Positions 51,625 through 61,023 are shown, numbered from the stretch's first letter. The stretch: DNA of 63,719 bases from Candidatus Cybelea sp. (GCA_036489315.1 DASXFZ010000006.1:1-63719); one strand, 5' to 3'. Notes: generated by a model from the letters alone, not told the origin. Numbers and translations are program-made.

Positions 51625-52844
51625 TCGTCGGGATCTCCTCGTTCCAGACAAAACTGATCGTGAACGGCATTCTCGGCCCGCTCGGCCTGCGCGGCCGGCA
51701 CGAGCACTGAGATCGTCACGTTGCTGTCGGTGCAGTGAATGATCTCGACATCCGCATTCGAGAGGGCCGCCACGACGTTGTGTACGACGCCCGGAGCGTA
51801 GCGCATTCCCATGCCGACGACGGAGAGCTTCGAGCATCCCTCGCGCACCCGCACCGCAAGGTTGAGATCGCTGAGCAACCGGCGGATGTCGCTGCCGCGG
51901 TCCCCCTCCACGACGAACGCAACGCCCGCTTGATTGATCGTAACTTGATCGATCGAGATCTCGGCCTCGGCGACGCGGCGAAACATCTCGAGCTCGGTCT
52001 GCATCCGGCGCTCGGGCGATTCGATATCGCCGCGAATGATGCGCACCCACGTTACCCGCCCCGACGAGGTGACGCCGGTGACCGGGCGGTGGTGATCGAC
52101 GTCTTCGTCGACGATCGTCCCGCGATCGGTCGTGAGGCCCTTGACCGCGTAACGGGTCCCGGTACGGTTGGCGTACTCGGCGGCCTTGGAGTGCATCACC
52201 TTTGCGCCCTGATCGGCGAGTTCGCTCATCTCAGTGAGCGAGGCGCGGTCGATGGTGCGTGCGGTGGGGATGCGCCGCGGATCACCGGTCATCGCGCCGC
52301 TGACGTCGGTGTAGATATCGACGCGCTGCGCGTCGAGCGCGTGACCGATAGCGATCGCCGAGAGATCGGTGCCGCCGCGCCCGAGCGTCGTGATCGCCCC
52401 GTCTTCGGCGACGCCCTGAAAGCCGGCGATGACCGGAACGACCTGCTTCTCGAGCAGTTCGCGAATCGCGTTCGGCTCGACCCGCACAATTGTGGCGTCG
52501 CCGTGACGATCGTTGGTGATGATGCCGGCCTGCGCGCCGGAGAGCGCGACGGCCGCGATGCCTTCGGCGCTCAGCTCGCCCGCGAAGACGGCCGCCGAGA
52601 TCAGCTCGCCCGCGGCGAGCAGCAGGTCCGCGTTCGCATTCCCAGCCTGGCCGCCGAGCATCGAGAGCAGCGTATCGGTCGCGTACGGTTCGGGGGAACG
52701 GCCCATCGCCGAAACGACCGCGACGGTTGCAAATCCGGAGTCGCACGCATCGCGCACGCGCCGGAACGCTAGGAGTCGTTGCTCGCGCGTCGCGACCGAG
52801 GTGCCGCCGAACTTCAGGACGGCGATGCGGGCGGTCGCGTTCAT
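51621..52844 (-). CDS. lysC: Aspartate kinase
   Basis: Phosphorylates aspartate at the head of the lysine, threonine and methionine pathways. 407 residues from the ATG at 52844. Marks are RIAVLKFGGTSVATREQ, TLGRGGTDLSAIAIGHALDA, DIYTDVSGAMTGDPRRIPTA, and two C-terminal ACT regions (TINQAGVAFVVEGDRGSDIR, LSVVGMGMRYAPGVVHNVVA), so feedback control by an amino acid is likely. Overlaps asd and dapA by four bases each. Confidence 0.96.
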   Translation of the reverse strand: MNATARIAVLKFGGTSVATREQRLLAFRRVRDACDSGFATVAVVSAMGRSPEPYATDTLLSMLGGQAGNANADLLLAAGELISAAVFAGELSAEGIAAVALSGAQAGIITNDRHGDATIVRVEPNAIRELLEKQVVPVIAGFQGVAEDGAITTLGRGGTDLSAIAIGHALDAQRVDIYTDVSGAMTGDPRRIPTARTIDRASLTEMSELADQGAKVMHSKAAEYANRTGTRYAVKGLTTDRGTIVDEDVDHHRPVTGVTSSGRVTWVRIIRGDIESPERRMQTELEMFRRVAEAEISIDQVTINQAGVAFVVEGDRGSDIRRLLSDLNLAVRVREGCSKLSVVGMGMRYAPGVVHNVVAALSNADVEIIHCTDSNVTISVLVPAAQAERAENAVHDQFCLERGDPDE

Positions 52845-53851
52845 GCGGCGAGAAATCCCTTTTGCAGCAGCAGCTCGAGAATTTGCACGGCGTTGGTCGC
52901 CGCGCCTTTGCGCAGTTGATCGCCAACGCACCACAGCGCAAACTCCGTGCCGCTGTCACCCTGAGCTTGTCGAAGGGCGCGCAGACGCGCGACGTGCACC
53001 TCGTCGGTTCCTTCGACGTCGCGCGGCGTCACGATGCCCTGCGAATGAAAGACGATCCCGGGCGCGCTTTCGAAGGCCGTCGCCAGCTCTGCACAGGTCG
53101 TGGCGCGCTGCGTCTGCACGAAGACCGCTTCACTGTGCGCGGTGCGCACCGGAACGCGAACGGATGTTACGCTTATCTCGAGATCGGGAAGCCCGAGCAT
53201 CTTCTTGCTTTCCTCGCGCACCTTGCGCTCTTCGCCGCTCCAGCCCTCATCGTCGAAGTCTCCCACGTGCGGCACGACGTTGCGCGCGAGGCGGCGGGGA
53301 AAGACGATCGGCTCCGGTTCGGCTTCGCCGCTGACGACGGCGCGTTCGCCGGCCTCGAGCTCGTCGAGCCCGGCCCGGCCTGCGCCGCTGGCGGCCTGGT
53401 ACGTCGCCACGTGGACGGTCTTCAAACCGGCCGCATCGCGAATCGGGCGCAACGCCGTGCAGAGCAGGATCGCCGTGCAGTTGGCGACCGGAAAGAGCCG
53501 GTGCTCCGGACGCATTTCGTCGGCGTTGACCTCCGGAACGATCAGCGGCACGCCGTGGCGCATCCTAAACGTCGCGCTGTTGTCGATAACGACGGAACCG
53601 CGTTCGATCAGCGCCGGAGCATACTTTTCGCTCGCATCCTCGCCGCCGGCGAAGAACACGACGTCGTAGCCGCGCAGTGCGTCGTCCGAGGCCGCGCGTA
53701 CGTCGAGCCGGTCGCCGCGAAACCGCACCGCGGCGCGGCGTTCGCGCGAGGCGAAGGGCGCCAGCTGTGCGACCGGTACGTCGCGCTCTTCGAGCACCGC
53801 GAGAATCATCTCGCCGACGGCGCCGGTGGCGCCCACGACCGCGATCTTCAC
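52841..53851 (-). CDS. asd: Aspartate-semialdehyde dehydrogenase with small in-frame repeat insertion
   Basis: NADPH-dependent reduction of aspartyl phosphate. 336 residues from GTG at 53851. Marks are KIAVVGATGAVGEMILAVLE, FFAGGEDASEKYAPALIERG, PVANCTAILLCTALRPIRDA with the catalytic Cys, and ATYQAASGAGRAGLDELEAG. Near the C-terminus, ARLRALRQAQGDSGTEFALW contains RQAQGD, encoded by a copy of a dispersed CCTGAGCTTGTCGAAGG repeat. It sits in a loop before the final helix and keeps the frame. Confidence 0.95.
   Translation of the reverse strand: MKIAVVGATGAVGEMILAVLEERDVPVAQLAPFASRERRAAVRFRGDRLDVRAASDDALRGYDVVFFAGGEDASEKYAPALIERGSVVIDNSATFRMRHGVPLIVPEVNADEMRPEHRLFPVANCTAILLCTALRPIRDAAGLKTVHVATYQAASGAGRAGLDELEAGERAVVSGEAEPEPIVFPRRLARNVVPHVGDFDDEGWSGEERKVREESKKMLGLPDLEISVTSVRVPVRTAHSEAVFVQTQRATTCAELATAFESAPGIVFHSQGIVTPRDVEGTDEVHVARLRALRQAQGDSGTEFALWCVGDQLRKGAATNAVQILELLLQKGFLAA
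52956..52978. repeat. Small dispersed repeat (CCTGAGCTTGTCGAAGG), copy inside asd
   Basis: TCACCCTGAGCTTGTCGAAG lies in the asd coding sequence and encodes RQAQGD on the minus strand. The 17-base centre recurs at 54589-54611. This short motif is familiar from many unrelated bacterial genomes as a dispersed palindrome-like repeat. Confidence 0.8.
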
Positions 53852-54576
53852 GCGGGAGTTCCAAACGAGAGCGGCGCATCGTCGAGTATCGCGTCGAGTC
53901 CGACGGAAAGCCCGCGGCGGCTCCCGACCGCGTGCACGGCGGCCAGCATGCCGGCAACGAACGAGTCGCGGCTGAGCGAATCGTGACGAATCGTCAGCAC
54001 CTCGCCGGTTCCTCCGAGCATCACTTCTTGGTGGGCGACCATCCCCGGCAGACGAACGCTGTGAATTCCGGGTAGCCGGCCGCCCGCGCGCTCCATGCGC
54101 TCGGCGGTTTCCCGTGCGGTGCCCGAAGGTTTGTCTTTCTTGCCGGCATGGTGGAGCTCGACGATCTCAGCGTCGGGAAAAAAGCGGGCGGCCTGCTCGG
54201 CAAAGCGCATCATCAGCGTCGCGCCGAGCGAAAAGTTGGGGACGAGCAGAACGCCGACGCCGCGCTCTTGGGCGGTCGCCGCGAGGACGGCGCGCTGTTC
54301 GGCGCTCCATCCGCTGGTACCGATGACGGTCGGAAGTCCGCGCGCCACGGCCGCGAGTGAGATGTCGTAGCTGCCGGGCTGCGTCGTGAGATCGAGCAGC
54401 ACGTCGGGTTTGCGGGCGATAACCGCGTCGACGGAATCGACGACGTCCGTGATGCTATCCGAGCGGCGTGCCAAACCACAGCAAAACTCGCCGCTGCGCT
54501 CGAGCGCTTCTCGCGCGATCGTCCCCATGCGTCCGTGGATTCCAGCGACCGCGATCCTCAAACCTTGAGGCACCAT
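53848..54576 (-). CDS. dapB: 4-hydroxy-tetrahydrodipicolinate reductase
   Basis: Second step of the lysine/DAP branch. 242 residues from the ATG at 54576 with AAAGGAGGCC upstream. Marks are RIAVAGIHGRMGTIAREALE, DVLLDLTTQPGSYDISLAAV, PTVIGTSGWSAEQRAVLAA, and the signature EIVELHHAGKKDKPSGTARE with the catalytic His and Lys. Overlaps asd by four bases. Confidence 0.96.
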   Translation of the reverse strand: MVPQGLRIAVAGIHGRMGTIAREALERSGEFCCGLARRSDSITDVVDSVDAVIARKPDVLLDLTTQPGSYDISLAAVARGLPTVIGTSGWSAEQRAVLAATAQERGVGVLLVPNFSLGATLMMRFAEQAARFFPDAEIVELHHAGKKDKPSGTARETAERMERAGGRLPGIHSVRLPGMVAHQEVMLGGTGEVLTIRHDSLSRDSFVAGMLAAVHAVGSRRGLSVGLDAILDDAPLSFGTPA

Positions 54577-54588
54577 GCGGCCTCCTTT

Positions 54589-54611
54589 GTCATCCTGAGC
54601 TTGTCGAAGGA
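54589..54611. repeat. Small dispersed repeat (CCTGAGCTTGTCGAAGG), intergenic copy
   Basis: GTCATCCTGAGCTTGTCGAA lies in the 35-bp gap between the pcrA stop and the dapB start, sharing the 17-base centre with the copy inside asd. It fills most of that gap. Confidence 0.8.
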
Positions 54612-56774
54612 CTAGATTTTTTCGAGGGGCGCGTACTTCAGCATCAGCATCTTCTGCCCGACGTTGGGGAAGTCGATCGTGACCAAGCCGTCCCCGCCCG
54701 CACCGACGATGCTCTCGATCCGGCCTTCGCCCCACTTCGGATGGCGCACACGGTCGCCGGCCTTGAGGCCGAGATGCATGCCCGCACCCGCGGATTCGTG
54801 GATGGCGACTTCGCGCCACCGGCCGCCGGCCGGGCGCGCCAGTGGAACGCTGTCGCTTTCGAGAATCAGCAGTGACGGCAGCTCCTCGATAAAACGCGAT
54901 TTCGGATAGGCGTAGGTGTTGCCGAAGAGCGCGCGACGCGCGGCGTAGGTAAGGAAGAGACGATCGATCGCCCGCGTGATGCCGACGTAGGCAAGACGAC
55001 GCTCTTCTTCGAGTTCGACCTGTTCGGTGAGCGCCCGGCTGTGCGGGAAGACCCCCTCTTCGAGGCCGGTGAGGAAGACGCTGGGAAACTCGAGTCCCTT
55101 CGCGCTGTGCAGCGTCATCAGCGTGACGTAGGACGCTTCGTCGTCGAGCGCATCGAGGTCGCTGACGAGCGCAATGTTGGCGAGGAAGCCGGCCAGGGAC
55201 GGTTCCTCGTCGTTCGTTTCGTACTCGCGCGCGACGCCGATCAGTTCCTGAAGGTTCTCCAGGCGCGCCCGAGCGTCGTGCGTATCCTCGCTCTGCAGCT
55301 CGCGAAGGTAGCCGGACTCTTCCATGACTGCGACGAGCAGATCGGCGACGTTAAACTCTTGTGCGCGCCGGCGCAGGTCGCTGATCAGATCCGCAAAGCG
55401 CTCCAGCTCCTTGAGTTTCTTGGGGACCGCCGTGCGCAGCAGCTCGCCGTTGAAGATCGCCTCGCCCACCGAGAGGCGTGCCGAGCCGGCCGACTGCACG
55501 AGCGCCGAGAGCGTCTGCTGGCCGATGCCGCGCCGCGGCACGTTGACGATCCGCTTGAACGCAAGCGCGTCCGACGAGTTGACGATGTAACGAAGGTACG
55601 CAACGATATCTTTGATCTCGGTACGCGCGTAGAAACCGACCCCGCCGACGACCCGATAGGGAATTCCCTCGGCCAGCAACGCTTCTTCAAAGACGCGCGA
55701 CTGGGCGTTGGTTCGGTAGAGAACGACGAAATCGCGATAGGCCGAGCCTTCGCGCACGAGATTCTTGATTTTCTCGACGACGTAGCGGGCTTCGTCGCGC
55801 TCGGTCGCCGCCGGATAGACCGAGATCGCCTCGCCTTCGTCGCGCGAGGTGAAGAGCTTCTTGGCGGCCCGCGAACGATTGTTGGCGACGAGCGCGTTGG
55901 CCGCTTCGAGGATCCGCCCCGAACTGCGATAGTTCTCCTCGAGCTTGAAGACGTTGGAGCCCGGGAAGTCTTCTTCGAAGCGCAGGATCATGCGGTAGTC
56001 GCTGCCGCGCCACGAGTAAATCGATTGGTCGTCGTCGCCGACGACGGTGATGTTTCCAGAGCGCGCGGCCAGCAGGGCGACGAGCCGGTACTGCGCGGCA
56101 TTGACGTCTTGGTATTCGTCGACCAAAACGTACTCGAACTTGCGCTGGTACTTCTCGCGAACGTCCTTGTCGCGCTCGAGCAGATCGATCGCGCGGACGA
56201 TGAGGTCGTCGAAGTCCAGCGAGTTCGACTCGTTGAGGCGGCGCTGGTACTCGGTGTAGACGTTGGCGATGCGCTCGCCGAGGAACGAGGTCTGGCGCCC
56301 GACGTATTCGTCGGGCCAGATCAGCGCGTTCTTCGCTTTGTCGATCTCCGCAAGACAGGCGCCGGGCGAAAGCTGGCGCTCGTCGTAATCGAGATCGTCG
56401 AGAATCTCGCGTACGAGCTGACGCTGATCGGCGTCGTCGATGACGGCAAACGTCGGCGCGATGCCGATGCGCGAACCGTCGCGGCGCAAGATGCGCACGC
56501 ACATCGAGTGAAAAGTACCGACCCATACGTCGCGGGCATCGGTGCCGATCATGTTCTGCAGGCGGGTTTTCATCTCACCCGCGGCTTTGTTCGTAAAGGT
56601 TACCGCCAGAACGCGATCCGGCGCGATGCGCAGTTCTTTAAGCAGGTAGGCGATGCGATGGGTAAGTACGCGGGTTTTTCCGCTGCCCGCACCAGCAAAA
56701 ATCAAGACGGGGCCATCGGTCTGCCGAACGGCGGCAGATTGCACGTCGTTGAGGACTTCGGTTTCGAGGAGCAT
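54612..56774 (-). CDS. pcrA: ATP-dependent DNA helicase PcrA/UvrD
   Basis: SF1A 3'-5' helicase for repair and replication restart. 720 residues. Marks are LNDVQSAAVRQTDGPVLIFA, AGSGKTRVLTHRIAYLL (Walker A), YVLVDEYQDVNAAQYRLVAL (DExx box), VVGDDDQSIYSWRGSDYRMI, LEENYRSSGRILEAANALVA and VTLMTLHSAKGLEFPSVFLT. The C-terminus (GDRVRHPKWGEGRIESIVGA, FPNVGQKMLMLKYAPLEKI) is the Tudor-like RNA polymerase-binding tail of PcrA. Lies upstream of dapB with a dispersed repeat between them. Confidence 0.97.
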   Translation of the reverse strand: MLLETEVLNDVQSAAVRQTDGPVLIFAGAGSGKTRVLTHRIAYLLKELRIAPDRVLAVTFTNKAAGEMKTRLQNMIGTDARDVWVGTFHSMCVRILRRDGSRIGIAPTFAVIDDADQRQLVREILDDLDYDERQLSPGACLAEIDKAKNALIWPDEYVGRQTSFLGERIANVYTEYQRRLNESNSLDFDDLIVRAIDLLERDKDVREKYQRKFEYVLVDEYQDVNAAQYRLVALLAARSGNITVVGDDDQSIYSWRGSDYRMILRFEEDFPGSNVFKLEENYRSSGRILEAANALVANNRSRAAKKLFTSRDEGEAISVYPAATERDEARYVVEKIKNLVREGSAYRDFVVLYRTNAQSRVFEEALLAEGIPYRVVGGVGFYARTEIKDIVAYLRYIVNSSDALAFKRIVNVPRRGIGQQTLSALVQSAGSARLSVGEAIFNGELLRTAVPKKLKELERFADLISDLRRRAQEFNVADLLVAVMEESGYLRELQSEDTHDARARLENLQELIGVAREYETNDEEPSLAGFLANIALVSDLDALDDEASYVTLMTLHSAKGLEFPSVFLTGLEEGVFPHSRALTEQVELEEERRLAYVGITRAIDRLFLTYAARRALFGNTYAYPKSRFIEELPSLLILESDSVPLARPAGGRWREVAIHESAGAGMHLGLKAGDRVRHPKWGEGRIESIVGAGGDGLVTIDFPNVGQKMLMLKYAPLEKI

Positions 56775-56842
56775 TTATAGCGATTCGACGCACGTGTCGT
56801 TAACGCCTGTTTATGGAAAAAACTGCGGCGTTTTCGGCACCG

Positions 56843-57868
56843 TCAGCGCACGGCACGCAATACGCGAGCGCGCCGGGCGGCAATCGCGAAGGCCGCCGCG
56901 AGCAATGCTAGCGTCGATTCCGCGCCCATGTTGTGGTTGACGGAGTCTTCGTCCAGGCCGTCGTAGCAGCCGCCGCCCTGCGCCATCACGACGCCGCGCG
57001 AATTCTTTCCATAATACCATTCCAGCGCGAGTTCGGCGGCGGCAAAGCGACTAACGTCGCTGGTCAGGTCGAAAGCGGCTAGCTGCGCGTCGACCATCGA
57101 GGCGGCTTCCAACGGCTGCTGCGCATAGACGGCCCGCCGCCCGCCGCGGGGGTACCAGCCCTCGTTGCCGATTGGCACGTGCACGCCGTTTTCCGTCGTG
57201 ACGCTCTCGTAGAAGGCCAACGTCGTCAAGCCCACCTCCTGGAAGGCCTTCTCGCCGAGCATCTGCCCCGCGCGAATCATCGCTTCGGGCAGACGCGCGT
57301 TATCGTAGGTCATGACGTCTTCGTACCACGGCCACTCGCCGGACGCCGTCGATTCGTAAGCGGCGTGCAGGTCGCCCGCGATCGCGGCGAGCGCACTCGC
57401 GTAGCGCTCCTCTTTGACGGCGGCGTAGGCGTGCGCGAGCCCGAGCGCCGCGTAGGCGCGGGAGCGAAGATAATCGAGCGCTCCAAGCGCCGGCAGCGCG
57501 CGGTCGAGCAGCGTCGCGCAGACGCGCCGCCACGGCTGCGCGGGCGCATTGGCCACGCCGTAGCCGAGCGCCCAGATCGCCCGGCCGATGCTATCGTGCG
57601 TGCCGCACTCGTCGCTCCAGCGGCGGTCGTACTCCATGAAGTTGTGGAAGCGTCCGTCGGCGAGCTGCGCGTGCTGCAGAAAGGCGAGATAGGTCGAAGC
57701 GAATCGCTGGCTCTGGCGGTCGTTGGGCGAGAGCCGCAGATGCGCGAGTGCAACGATGAACGCGCGCGCGACGTCGTCGGTACAGTAGCCGGTCTTGCGG
57801 TTGGGCGACGTGTGCAGTGCGTGTTGAATTACGCCGGCGTCGTCGGTGAGGACGGCGAGGTGGTCCAT
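56843..57868 (-). CDS. Six-hairpin (alpha/alpha-barrel) glycosidase-like protein
   Basis: 341 residues, helical throughout. Repeated hairpins are marked by GYCTDDVARAFIVALAHLRL, DECGTHDSIGRAIWALGYGV, SRAYAALGLAHAYAAVKEER, EWPWYEDVMTYDNARLPEAM and NGVHVPIGNEGWYPRGGRRA. Acidic and aromatic residues line the hairpin ends as in six-hairpin glycosidases. Proteins of this type are often encoded beside GT4 transferases, as here (26 bases downstream of one). Whether it cuts, phosphorolyses or only binds a glycan is not known. Confidence 0.72.
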   Translation of the reverse strand: MDHLAVLTDDAGVIQHALHTSPNRKTGYCTDDVARAFIVALAHLRLSPNDRQSQRFASTYLAFLQHAQLADGRFHNFMEYDRRWSDECGTHDSIGRAIWALGYGVANAPAQPWRRVCATLLDRALPALGALDYLRSRAYAALGLAHAYAAVKEERYASALAAIAGDLHAAYESTASGEWPWYEDVMTYDNARLPEAMIRAGQMLGEKAFQEVGLTTLAFYESVTTENGVHVPIGNEGWYPRGGRRAVYAQQPLEAASMVDAQLAAFDLTSDVSRFAAAELALEWYYGKNSRGVVMAQGGGCYDGLDEDSVNHNMGAESTLALLAAAFAIAARRARVLRAVR

Positions 57869-57893
57869 CGGCGGGAGCGCTCGGCTCCGCCCC

Positions 57894-59066
57894 TTACGCA
57901 GTGTTCACGAGCTCCATCGGTCCGCGCGGGCAGAGCTCGGCAAAGAGCGCTCCGTACTGCGCGGCGACGTGCGGCCACGTCATCTGCCGTCCGAAGCGAT
58001 AGGCGCGGCGTTCGGTCGCGCGCCGCAGCGCGGGATCGTCGAGCAGCATGTTCAGCCGGCTCGCAATCGAGGCGGCGTCGCGAAAATCGCAGAGAAAACC
58101 GCGATTATGGGCCAGGAGCTCTTGCGCGTAGAGATACGGCGTCGAGACGATCGCCTTGCCGCAGCCGACGGCGTAGGCCAGCGTTCCGCTGACGATCTGC
58201 GCGGGGTTCAGGTAGGGCGTGAGATAGATGTCGGTCGCCGCGAGATAGCTGACGACCTCGTCGAAATCCAAGTATTTGTCGATCAGCTGCACGTTATAGT
58301 TCAGGCCGAAGTCGCGCACCATCGAGATCAGCGATTCGCGGTACGACTCGCCTTCCTGACGGCGTACGACGGGATGCGTTTCACCGAGGATCAGATAGAG
58401 CGTCTCGGGATGACGCTTGACGACGTCGCGCATCGCCTCGATCGCATACTCGAGGCCCTTTCCGCGGCTGATCAAACCGAAGGTCGAGATGACGGTGCGC
58501 TGGCCGATGCCGAAGGAGGCCTTGGCGGCGTCGGTATCCTGAAACGGCACGTCGGGCACGCCGTGATGGATGACGGCCAGCCGCTCGGGATCGACGCCGT
58601 AAATATTCTCTAACAGCCCGCGTCCGGTCTCCGAGAGCGCGACGACCTTCGACGCCTGCTCGCAGAGCGCTCGCGTCACGCGCAGATAGTCTTCGTCGGG
58701 CTCCGGCAGAACGGTATGCATCGTCAAAACGACCGGCTTCTGCAGGACGCGAATAAAATCGACGAGCCACTCGCCGCGTTCGCCCCCGAACAGCCCGTAC
58801 TCGTGCTGAATGTTGACCAGCTCGATCGGATAGACGGAGACGAGTTCGGCGGCTCGGGCGTAGCTCTCGCGGTTCTGTTCCTTGATGCGCGCCACAACCT
58901 CGGGCCCGTAGCGGCGCACCTCGGCATCCGGTTCATCGATCGCGATGACCGGGCTCGAAAAGCTGAAGGCACGGTCGTAGGCATCGACCACATCCTTCGT
59001 AAAGGTCGCAATTCCGCACTCCCGGGGCGGATACGAGCCCAAGAATAAAACCTGGGGTGGAAGCAT
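57894..59066 (-). CDS. Glycosyltransferase family 4 protein
   Basis: 390 residues from the ATG at 59066. The start VLFLGSYPPRECGIATFTKD and ELVNIQHEYGLFGGERGEWL are typical of a GT4 subgroup found next to mannose-1-phosphate nucleotidyltransferases. The acceptor-donor face has VIHHGVPDVPFQDTD, STFGLISRGKGLEYAIEAM and TPYLNPAQIVSGTLAYAVGC (E-x7-E-like region with Gln-Ile). GAAAGGAGGAGGAG lies somewhat far upstream. Probably builds a surface glycan or glycolipid with the adjacent sugar-nucleotide enzyme. Confidence 0.92.
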   Translation of the reverse strand: MLPPQVLFLGSYPPRECGIATFTKDVVDAYDRAFSFSSPVIAIDEPDAEVRRYGPEVVARIKEQNRESYARAAELVSVYPIELVNIQHEYGLFGGERGEWLVDFIRVLQKPVVLTMHTVLPEPDEDYLRVTRALCEQASKVVALSETGRGLLENIYGVDPERLAVIHHGVPDVPFQDTDAAKASFGIGQRTVISTFGLISRGKGLEYAIEAMRDVVKRHPETLYLILGETHPVVRRQEGESYRESLISMVRDFGLNYNVQLIDKYLDFDEVVSYLAATDIYLTPYLNPAQIVSGTLAYAVGCGKAIVSTPYLYAQELLAHNRGFLCDFRDAASIASRLNMLLDDPALRRATERRAYRFGRQMTWPHVAAQYGALFAELCPRGPMELVNTA

Positions 59067-59167
59067 GCGTGGGTGCGTCTCCTCCTCCTTTCTGGATCCC
59101 CATTTACCCCGCCCCGGATGCAGGGTAAACCGAACGAGCGCTGGGCGCCCTGCTGCTGCGCGCTTGA

Positions 59168-60238
59168 CTAGGTCGGCGAGCCGACCCTTGCGCCGGCCTC
59201 CACTATCGTACCCGGTTCGAGGCTCACGTCGTGGCCGATGACGCTGCCCCGGCCGATCTGGGTTTTCGGGCCGACCGTGACGTTGCTCGCGAGAATCGCT
59301 TCCTCTATAACGGCCCCGGCGCCGACGCTGACGCACTCCCACAAGACGGACTCGCGAACGACCGCGCTCGCCCCGATGCTGCAGCCCCGGCCAAGGACGA
59401 CGTTTGGGCCCACGGTGGCGCTGGCGTCCACCACGACGTCGGCGTCGGCGTGGACGGGTGGAACGACTCCCGGGTGGCCGCGGAGCACGTCGCCGCCGTT
59501 GCCGCTGATTCCCGGTTCGACGAGCAGCGGCATCGCGCCGCTGAGCACGTCGCGGTGGGCAGCCAGATACTGCTCCGGCCGCCCGAGATCGATCCAATAA
59601 TCGGTCGTCGTGTACGCGTAGAGCTTCTTTCCGTCCGCGATCGCTTTGGGGAAGGTCTCGCGTTCGATCGAAACGTTGCGCCCGGGAGGAATCAGCGAGA
59701 GAATCTCACGCTCGAGCAGATAGGTTCCGGCGTTGATTTCGTCGGTCTGCGCTTCTTCTTTCGGCGGTTTTTCGATGAAGGCGGTGATCCGGCCGTCGGG
59801 TTCGTGCGCGACGCAGCCGAATGCCGACGGATCCTCGACACGAATCAAATGCAGACAGCCAACGCCGCCCTTCTCTTCGTGGTAGCGGCGCATCGTGGTC
59901 AAATCGAGGCTCGTAAAAATGTCGCCGTTGAGCACGAAAAACGGTCCGGTGATGTGCTGCTCGACGTTTATGAGCGCGCCGGCCGTGCCGAGCGGGGTCT
60001 CCTCGATCGCGTAGGTCACTTTCATGCCGAGGCGCGATCCGTCGCCAAAGTAATCGATGATCGCCTGCGGCATATAGCCGGCAGCGAGGATCACGTCCAG
60101 TATCTCGGCCGCGAACAAACGCTCGAGGGTGCGGGCCAGAAAGGGCACGTTCATGATGGGCACCATCGGCTTGGGGGTGCCGTAGGTCAAGGGGCGAAGC
60201 CGCGTCCCCTCGCCGCCAACCAAAACGATTGCCTGCAT
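59168..60238 (-). CDS. Mannose-1-phosphate guanylyltransferase-like NDP-sugar pyrophosphorylase
   Basis: 356 residues from the ATG at 60238. QAIVLVGGEGTRLRPLTYGT is the NTP loop and PKPMVPIMNVPF follows; FFVLNGDIFTSLDLTTM carries the metal-binding Asp, and DEINAGTYLLEREIL and TTTDYWIDLGRPEQYLAAHR complete the sugar site. The C-terminal third is a left-handed helix (DASATVGPNVVLGRGCSIGA, SVGAGAVIEEAILASNVTVG). GDP-mannose synthesis is likely but glucose is not excluded. First gene of the polysaccharide operon. Confidence 0.92.
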   Translation of the reverse strand: MQAIVLVGGEGTRLRPLTYGTPKPMVPIMNVPFLARTLERLFAAEILDVILAAGYMPQAIIDYFGDGSRLGMKVTYAIEETPLGTAGALINVEQHITGPFFVLNGDIFTSLDLTTMRRYHEEKGGVGCLHLIRVEDPSAFGCVAHEPDGRITAFIEKPPKEEAQTDEINAGTYLLEREILSLIPPGRNVSIERETFPKAIADGKKLYAYTTTDYWIDLGRPEQYLAAHRDVLSGAMPLLVEPGISGNGGDVLRGHPGVVPPVHADADVVVDASATVGPNVVLGRGCSIGASAVVRESVLWECVSVGAGAVIEEAILASNVTVGPKTQIGRGSVIGHDVSLEPGTIVEAGARVGSPT

Positions 60239-60333
60239 TGGGTCGGTTATTCTGCTTCCCTCAAGCGGGTACTTGCAAGGGAATATCGCGGTAATGCCAC
60301 CCGGTTGGCACCGTGGCTTGCGAGGATCGCCGT

Positions 60334-60930
60334 ATGGGACGCAGACTTCACGATTGGGGCGCGGTGCAGGCATATCACGACCTCGGGCACGGCTTCGTCG
60401 AATGCGCTCGCCATTTCGGTTTTTCGCACACCGCTTGGACTAAGGCGATCAAACGCGGCGCACTTCGTGCGGCGCCGTCACGATTTCGCGATCGGCGGCG
60501 ACGTTACGATTGGGCGGAAGTGCAGGCGTACTATGATGTGGCGAACAGCTATCGAAAAACAGCAGCGCATTTCGGTTTTTGCTCGGTGGCGTGGTACAAG
60601 GCAATTCAAAGAGGGGAAATCCAGCCGCGGCCGCCCGAAACGGGTATGCCAATCGGCGAGCTTCTCTCAAGCCCGAAGAGGAATCGTAGCCACCTTAAAG
60701 GACGCCTGCTTCGCGCAAAGCTGCTGGAGAACCGCTGCCAGGGATGTGGGCTCGAGACTTGGCTCGGCCGGCCTTTAAACATGCACCTCGACCACACCAA
60801 CGGCATTAAAACCGACAACCGCCTTGAGAACCTAAGGATGCTGTGCCCGAACTGTCACAGCCAGACGCCTACGTATAGCGGACGGAACGCCAAGCTGCGC
60901 CGCTTGCAAGACCTCAGGGCGGTCATGTAG
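60334..60930 (+). CDS. HNH endonuclease with duplicated helix-turn-helix repeats
   Basis: 198 residues. The ATG at 60334 has GCGAGGAT upstream; a GTG at 60313 is possible. Two copies of a DNA-binding-like unit are visible (HDWGAVQAYHDLGHGFVECA with HFGFSHTAWTKAIKRG, and YDWAEVQAYYDVANSYRKTA with HFGFCSVAWYKAIQRG). The C-terminal HNH nuclease has NRCQGCGLETWLGRPLNMHL, DHTNGIKTDNRLENLRMLCP and NCHSQT, with zinc Cys pairs and the HNH histidine. It lies beside two tRNA genes and the tRNA-Glu element, a usual setting for homing-type or phage-derived nucleases. Confidence 0.88.
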   Translation: MGRRLHDWGAVQAYHDLGHGFVECARHFGFSHTAWTKAIKRGALRAAPSRFRDRRRRYDWAEVQAYYDVANSYRKTAAHFGFCSVAWYKAIQRGEIQPRPPETGMPIGELLSSPKRNRSHLKGRLLRAKLLENRCQGCGLETWLGRPLNMHLDHTNGIKTDNRLENLRMLCPNCHSQTPTYSGRNAKLRRLQDLRAVM

Positions 60931-60949
60931 TATAGAGCGTCGCTATCGT

Positions 60950-61020
60950 TCCGGGGTCGTCTAACGGCAAGACGCGGGCCTCTGAAGTCCGTTATCGGAG
61001 TTCAAATCTCTGCCCCGGAG
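60950..61020 (+). tRNA. tRNA-Gln (anticodon CTG)
   Basis: Acceptor TCCGGGG/CCCCGGA, D arm CGTCTAACGGCAAGACG, anticodon stem-loop CGGGC-CTCTGAA-GTCCG giving CTG, T arm GGAGTTCAAATCTC. CCA is not encoded. Three bases separate it from tRNA-Glu, so the two are one transcript. Confidence 0.93.
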
Positions 61021-61023
61021 CGC

